DNA from: Microbacterium sorbitolivorans | Lineage (GTDB): Bacteria > Actinomycetota > Actinomycetes > Actinomycetales > Microbacteriaceae | Assembly (NCBI RefSeq): GCF_003327285.1 | Contig: NZ_KZ848473.1 | Span: 868,001 to 932,000, forward strand | Length of the DNA: 64,000 nucleotides | Direction of reading: 5' to 3' | In this document: in pieces, positions 59,677 to 64,000 of the stretch | Layout: each line of letters opens with the position of its first letter | Numbering within the stretch: the first letter of the stretch is position 1 | The notes under the pieces: generated by a model | The model's database searches: none | What the model was told of the DNA's origin: nothing | The model's input: only the letters and a program-made list of their open reading frames with translations | Translations under genes and position numbers: made by a program

Positions 59677-60764
59677 GCGATGGTCGTGAGGGGCACGGCG
59701 CTCGGGCGCTCGCAGGTGCTCTCGATCGCGATCGAGCGGCCCGTGTGCGCCGACTCGACGAGTGACTCCATGACCTCGAGCGCGTGGAACGCGACGGCGC
59801 CGCTCGCGCGCGGGGATCCATTCGCGAGCGCCAGATCCTGCAGGCCGATGCCGCGGCCGACACCGACGTAGCCGGCCGTCTGGTCGAGCACCTGCCACTC
59901 GTCGTCGCCGAGGGTTTTCAGCTCGGTCGCGCCGTCGAAGTTGTTGGGGTCGGGCACGACGAGCGAGCCCTGTTCGCCGTGCACCTCGATGCGCGAGGCG
60001 CGCGAAGCCACGGTGTCGAACGACATGACGAGCGTCGAGAGCACGCCGGACTCGTGCACGAGCACGCCCGTCACGTGCGTGTCGATATTCACCGGCACCG
60101 TCTCGCCCGCGCGCGGGCCGGATCCGATCGTGCGCTCGTCGCGCAGGCTGCTCGCGGCGCCGATGACCGAGGTGACGGGGCCGAGCAGGGTGATGAGCGC
60201 GGTGACGTAGTACGGGCCCATGTCGAGCAGCGGTCCGCCGCCCGGCTGGTAGTAGAAGTCCGGGTTCGGGTGCCAGCGCTCGTGGCCGGGCGTCGTCATG
60301 GTCGCGGTCGCCGCGATCGGGCGGCCGATCAGGCCGTCGTCGACGGCCTTCCGCGCCGTCTGGATCCCGGATCCGAGAACCGTGTCGGGGGCGGATCCGA
60401 CCGTGATGCCCGCCGCCTCCGCGGCCGCGAGGATCTCGCGGGCGTGGGCGACGGTGTCGGCGAGCGGCTTCTCGCCGTAGACCTGCTTGCCGGCGGCGAT
60501 CGCCTTCAGCGCGATCTCGTGGTGCACCGCCGGAATCGTGAGGTTCAGCACCAGGTCGACCTCGGGGTCGGCGATGAGCTCGTCGACCGACAGCGCCCGC
60601 GCGCCGTCGACGCGGGCGGCGACCGCCTCAGCGCGGGCCGGATCCAGGTCGGCGGCGGCGACGAGGCGCACGTTGCCCAGGTGCGGCAGCGTCTGCAGGT
60701 ACTGCTCGACGATGTTTCCGCAGCCAACAACGCCGACGCGGAGGATGGTTTCAGGCGTGCCCAC
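59673..60764 (-). CDS. Gfo/Idh/MocA family oxidoreductase
   Basis: The 363-residue protein has the NAD(P)-binding Rossmann motif VGVVGCGNIVEQYLQ near residue 8, the EKPLADT motif with the catalytic lysine near residue 98, and a C-terminal alpha/beta domain (GGGPLLDMGPYYVTALI). These enzymes oxidise sugars or inositols. The GTG start is at 60764. It is translated with the downstream hydrolase, and the pair is next to a rhamnosidase cluster, suggesting sugar catabolism. Confidence 0.9.
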   Translation of the reverse strand: MGTPETILRVGVVGCGNIVEQYLQTLPHLGNVRLVAAADLDPARAEAVAARVDGARALSVDELIADPEVDLVLNLTIPAVHHEIALKAIAAGKQVYGEKPLADTVAHAREILAAAEAAGITVGSAPDTVLGSGIQTARKAVDDGLIGRPIAATATMTTPGHERWHPNPDFYYQPGGGPLLDMGPYYVTALITLLGPVTSVIGAASSLRDERTIGSGPRAGETVPVNIDTHVTGVLVHESGVLSTLVMSFDTVASRASRIEVHGEQGSLVVPDPNNFDGATELKTLGDDEWQVLDQTAGYVGVGRGIGLQDLALANGSPRASGAVAFHALEVMESLVESAHTGRSIAIESTCERPSAVPLTTIA

Positions 60765-60844
60765 GGCAGCCCCTCTCGATGCTTCTTTGCGAATGAGTTC
60801 TGCGAGGAAATCTATCGAGAAGGCGCCGCGAGCGTCAAACGAGC

Positions 60845-61396
60845 CTATGCGGCCTGCTCGCGCGTCGGCAGCACCCAGCCGGCGCGCGGGAAGTGGCAGG
60901 TGTAGCCGGCGGGGTACCGCACGAGGTAGTTCTGGTGCTCGGGCTCGGCCTCCCAGAAGGGCGCCTCCGGCTCGATCGTCGTGACGGCCTTGCCCGGCCA
61001 GAGGCCCGAGGCGTCGACGTCGGCGATCGTGTCGCGCGCGACGCGCTCCTGCTCGGCGTCGAGCGGGAAGATCGCCGAGCGGTAGCTCGTGCCCACGTCG
61101 TTGCCCTGGCGGTTGAGCGTAGACGGGTCGTGGATCTGGAAGAAGTAGGCGAGGATGTCGCGGTACGTCGTCGCCGACGGGTCGAAGACGATCTCGAGCG
61201 CCTCGGCGTGGCCCGGGTGGTTGCCGTAGGTGGGGTGGTCGTTCTCGCCGCCGGTGTAGCCGACGCGCGTGCTGACGACGCCCGGCTGCTTGCGCACGAG
61301 GTCCTCCATGCCCCAGAAACAGCCGCCCGCGAGGACCGCGGTCTCGGTGCCGGGGGTGCGCGTGATGGCGCCGGTGTCCTGTGCTCCACTGGTCAT
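60845..61396 (-). CDS. msrA: Peptide-methionine (S)-S-oxide reductase
   Basis: The 183-residue enzyme repairs oxidised methionine. It has the catalytic [10 protein letters not shown] near residue 25, [15 protein letters not shown] and [20 protein letters not shown]. Recycling cysteines would be expected near the C-terminus; one is seen at TCHFP. It starts at an ATG and lies divergent from the stress protein with 181 bases between the starts. Confidence 0.96.
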   Translation of the reverse strand: MTSGAQDTGAITRTPGTETAVLAGGCFWGMEDLVRKQPGVVSTRVGYTGGENDHPTYGNHPGHAEALEIVFDPSATTYRDILAYFFQIHDPSTLNRQGNDVGTSYRSAIFPLDAEQERVARDTIADVDASGLWPGKAVTTIEPEAPFWEAEPEHQNYLVRYPAGYTCHFPRAGWVLPTREQAA

Positions 61397-61577
61397 GAGA
61401 ACTCCTTGTTACTTGTCGAGCGTCGGATGCGTTTCGACCCTAGCGAGTGCAACACAGAGATATGCCGCAAGATTCCCCGGCGGAGCGAAAGGCGATAGCC
61501 TAAAACCGACGCGAGGCGCAGGTTCTCGGGGTCGGCGCCTCCGGCCGTAATCGTGAGACCCCGGGCTGGAGGTCATC

Positions 61578-62489
61578 ATGAACGCCACCGCATCTGACAC
61601 CCACGACCGCCCGCTCGGCGTCCTGGTCGGTTTCGACGGATCCGAACACGCGCAGCACGCTCTCGCCTACGCCGCCGCCGAGGCGGAGCGCCGCGGGGTA
61701 ACCCTCACCGTCGCGACCGCGTCGATCGTCCCGACGATGTTCTACGCCACCATGGGCTCGCTCGCGATCCCCGCCGACACCGAGATCGCGAAGAACGCGG
61801 CCGAGGGGATCCTCGACGAGGCGCGCGCGAAACTCACGGAGCACCGCGGGGACGTGAAGTACCTCGCCGAGATCGGCGACGCCGCGGGAGTGCTCGTCGA
61901 GCTCTCGCACCAGGCCGAGCTCGCCGTCGTCGGCACCCGCGGCCGCGGCGGCTTCACGGGCCGCGTGCTCGGATCCGTGTCGGTCGCCCTCGCCTCGCAC
62001 GCGCACTGCCCCACGATCGTCGTGAACGAGCGGCTGAACGCCGACGGCCCCGTCACCGTCGCGGTCGAGGGGTCGCACCTCAACGAGGACGTGCTCGCCC
62101 AGGCCACCGCGATCGCCGCCTCTCGCGGCGCGACGCTCGACATTGTCACGGCGCTGCCGCCCTTCGAGGAGGTCACCTTCTGGTACCCCGACGCGGCGCT
62201 CGACGTCGACCTCGTGGGCGTACGCCAGGGCCAGATCGAGGAGGATCTCGCGGCCCACGCCGAGGCCATCCGGGCGAAGAACCCGGGCCTCGAGGTCGCC
62301 TCGGGTGTCGAGGTCGGATCCGCGCAGTCGCTGCTCGCGGCGCGCACGCGCTCGTCGCAGCTCACGGTGCTCGGCACCCGCGGCCGCGGCGCGGTCGCGA
62401 GCGTGCTTCTCGGATCCGTGTCGCGCTCGGTGCTGTTCCACGCCGAGGGCCCCGTCATGATCGTGCCGACCGGCGAACAGGCCGCCTAA
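61578..62489 (+). CDS. Universal stress protein, two Usp domains
   Basis: The 303-residue protein has two tandem UspA domains. The ATP-binding G2xG9xG pattern is present in both: GTRGRGGFTGRVLGS near residue 127 and GTRGRGAVASVLLGS near residue 268. This points to an ATP-binding stress or dormancy protein. It is divergent from msrA, consistent with a shared stress response. Confidence 0.92.
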   Translation: MNATASDTHDRPLGVLVGFDGSEHAQHALAYAAAEAERRGVTLTVATASIVPTMFYATMGSLAIPADTEIAKNAAEGILDEARAKLTEHRGDVKYLAEIGDAAGVLVELSHQAELAVVGTRGRGGFTGRVLGSVSVALASHAHCPTIVVNERLNADGPVTVAVEGSHLNEDVLAQATAIAASRGATLDIVTALPPFEEVTFWYPDAALDVDLVGVRQGQIEEDLAAHAEAIRAKNPGLEVASGVEVGSAQSLLAARTRSSQLTVLGTRGRGAVASVLLGSVSRSVLFHAEGPVMIVPTGEQAA

Positions 62490-62615
62490 CGACGGGGCGG
62501 GCGGGGCGCGTCGAGCGCCCCGCTCCTCCTCGTTTACGCAGGTCCGACGGATAGGATTTCTCTCCGGAATGTGCGGCGCGATGCGGCGCCGAGAGACGCG
62601 ATAACGGGAGCGCGC

Positions 62616-63254
62616 ATGACCTGGGGCCTTGCCCTCGACCTTCTGGGCACGTTCTTCTTTGCGATCTCGGGCAGCCTGCTCGCCGCAAAGCGCGGTTTCG
62701 ACATCGTCGCCTCGCTGTTGCTCGGCTCGCTCACGGGCCTCGGCGGCGGCGTCGTGCGCGACCTCATCATCGGCCGCCCGCCCGCGGCGTTTAACGAGCC
62801 GATCCACCTGATCCCGCCCGTGCTCGCCGCGCTCGTCGTGTTCTTCATGTCGAGCCACGTGCAACGCTTCTGGACGACGATTCTCGTCTTCGACGCCGTC
62901 GGCCTCGCCGTGTTCTGCACGACCGGCGCCGTCACCGCGCTCGAGTTCGGCATGAACCCCATCGCGTCGCTGCTTCTCGGCGTCACGACAGCCGTCGGCG
63001 GCGGCCTCATGCGCGACGTGGTCGCGAACCACGACCCGCAGCTATTCAACCCGCGCGACCTCTACGCCGCGCCCGCGTTCGCGGGATCCGCCCTCATCGT
63101 GCTGATCTGGCAGCTGGGCGGCGCGGGCAACATCGCGCTCTACTCGGTCACGGCGGCCGTTCTCGTCTTCCGCTTGCTTTCGCTCAAGTACGCCTGGCGC
63201 GTGCCGGGCGCCCAGTTCGCGCGCGGGCAGGGCGACGGCTCGGCCGCTAGCTGA
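62616..63254 (+). CDS. TRIC-family/UPF0126 membrane protein
   Basis: The 212-residue protein has about seven membrane helices and the internal duplication of the UPF0126 (YicG/TRIC) family: GSLTGLGGGVVRDLIIGRPP and GVTTAVGGGLMRDVVANHDP. Bacterial TRIC proteins form cation or amino acid channels. The start is the ATG at 62616. Its end overlaps the convergent regulator gene by 8 bases. Confidence 0.9.
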   Translation: MTWGLALDLLGTFFFAISGSLLAAKRGFDIVASLLLGSLTGLGGGVVRDLIIGRPPAAFNEPIHLIPPVLAALVVFFMSSHVQRFWTTILVFDAVGLAVFCTTGAVTALEFGMNPIASLLLGVTTAVGGGLMRDVVANHDPQLFNPRDLYAAPAFAGSALIVLIWQLGGAGNIALYSVTAAVLVFRLLSLKYAWRVPGAQFARGQGDGSAAS

Positions 63255-64000
63255 CCTCGGCCTCGACGGCCTGCTCGGCGCCCCACGAGGCGAGGAGCGC
63301 GAGGCGCTCCGCCGACACGGATCCGGGCTCGGCGGTGTAGAGCATGAGCGTGAGGCCGGGATCGGCCGTCACCGAGAGCTCCTCGTACACGAGGGTGAGC
63401 TCGCCGACGACGGGGTGCAGGTAGCGCTTCGTGCCGGCCCCGTGCGTGCGCACGTTGTGCGCGCCCCAGAGGGTACGGAAGGTGTCGCTGCGCGTCGAGA
63501 GCTCGCCCACGAGATCCTGCAGCGCGCGGTTGTGCGGGTCGCGGCCGGCCGCCGCCCGCATGTTCGCGACGCACATCTCGGCGAAGCGATCCCAGTCGGG
63601 ATAGAACTCGCGCGACGCGGGGTCGAGAAACTGGAAGCGCGCGAGGTTCGGCGTGCGGCCGCCGTCGCCGATGACGTGCGAGTAGAACGCGCGGGCGAGG
63701 GCGTTGGTCGCGAGCACGTCGAGCTGGGCGTTGCTCACGACCGCGATGCCGCCCGTGACCGACTCGATCGCCCACTGCAGCCCCGGGCGCGAGGTCTGCG
63801 CGGCGCTCGGGCGGCGGCGCGGGCGACCCGAGGCGGGGATCCCGTCGGCGGCCCGCGCCAGGTCGAAGAGGTGCGCGCGCTCGGTGTCGTCGAGCTGCAG
63901 CGCGTCGGCGATCGAGTCGAGCACCGCCGCCGACGCGCCGGCGATCGCGCCGCGCTCGAGCTTGCCGTAGTACTCCACGCTCACGTCTGCGAGGATCGCG
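63247..64000 (-). CDS. XRE/MmyB-like regulator (cut by window end)
   Basis: The visible part (about 250 residues) starts within the HTH (VSVEYYGKLERGAIAGASAA) and continues with the MmyB-like ligand domain (GLQWAIESVTGGIAVVSNAQ, ATNALARAFYSHV, ARFQFLDPASREFYPDW). These regulators have a PAS-like sensor and control one neighbouring oxidoreductase or transporter. The N-terminal first HTH helix lies beyond the window. A GTG inside could give a false shorter start. Confidence 0.88.
   Translation of the reverse strand, partial: AILADVSVEYYGKLERGAIAGASAAVLDSIADALQLDDTERAHLFDLARAADGIPASGRPRRRPSAAQTSRPGLQWAIESVTGGIAVVSNAQLDVLATNALARAFYSHVIGDGGRTPNLARFQFLDPASREFYPDWDRFAEMCVANMRAAAGRDPHNRALQDLVGELSTRSDTFRTLWGAHNVRTHGAGTKRYLHPVVGELTLVYEELSVTADPGLTLMLYTAEPGSVSAERLALLASWGAEQAVEAEVS

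Overview
The window is chromosomal DNA from a high-GC Gram-positive actinobacterium, most likely a member of the Microbacteriaceae. This rests on the strong GC bias, the frequent GTG starts and 4-bp start/stop overlaps, and a housekeeping gene order that in actinobacteria (for example Mycobacterium) runs leuCD ... gpsA-ddl ... thiL ... recG-rsmD-coaD-DUF177-rpmF-rnc-mutM-smc-ftsY. The hexamer GGATCC is strikingly common in most of the window. I cannot name the genus.

Layout. 0-5.2 kb: the end of lipA, then an oligopeptide/metallophore-type ABC importer operon (binding lipoprotein, two permeases, a double ATPase). 5.2-12.5 kb, minus strand: a small acidic protein, ftsY, an AAA ATPase with a C-terminal winged helix and a strong palindrome at its start, an RsmC/RlmG-like methyltransferase, and smc. 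12.5-34.4 kb: an accessory block lying where smc would normally be close to mutM. It begins with a promoter, a 29-codon leader ORF and hairpins, then an 85-aa protein and two tandem GNAT paralogues. Between 14.5 and 18.0 kb four copies of a 68-bp palindromic repeat separate successive genes; two of them supply the stop codon of the neighbouring gene. Then come an F420-type transferase (cofD), small stress/regulatory genes, a MerR-controlled MFS exporter, an Lrp/LysE pair, a HEAT-like protein and an orphan DNA methyltransferase. 26.9-34.4 kb is a patchwork: a toxin-antitoxin pair, a stray copy of the mutM 3' end, relics of an excisionase-like HTH gene, a symporter, a tetR and an mmpL, and one intact cargo cluster (SDR, NTF2-like, LtrA, TetR). 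GGATCC sites are scarce there, consistent with recent acquisition.

34.4-49.5 kb, mostly minus strand: mutM, rnc, rpmF, DUF177, coaD, recG, rsmD, thiL, ddl, gpsA, plsC, murA, leuD, leuC, terC and tRNA-Glu(CTC). leuCD has a paired operator-like inverted repeat upstream, and terC has a leader resembling the yybP-ykoY manganese riboswitch. 49.7-64 kb: an MBL hydrolase, a FolP2-like protein, a RibD-like reductase, an LTA-synthase-like enzyme, a rhamnoside-use cluster (GH78 rhamnosidase, MFS transporter, LacI regulator, operator), a hydrolase/Gfo-Idh pair, msrA, a double-domain universal stress protein, a TRIC-family membrane protein and a truncated XRE/MmyB-like regulator.

The most interesting signals are the 68-bp repeat family and its role at gene ends, the leader ORF/hairpin region upstream of the GNAT genes, and the evidence that the mutM 3' end has been a repeated point of insertion.
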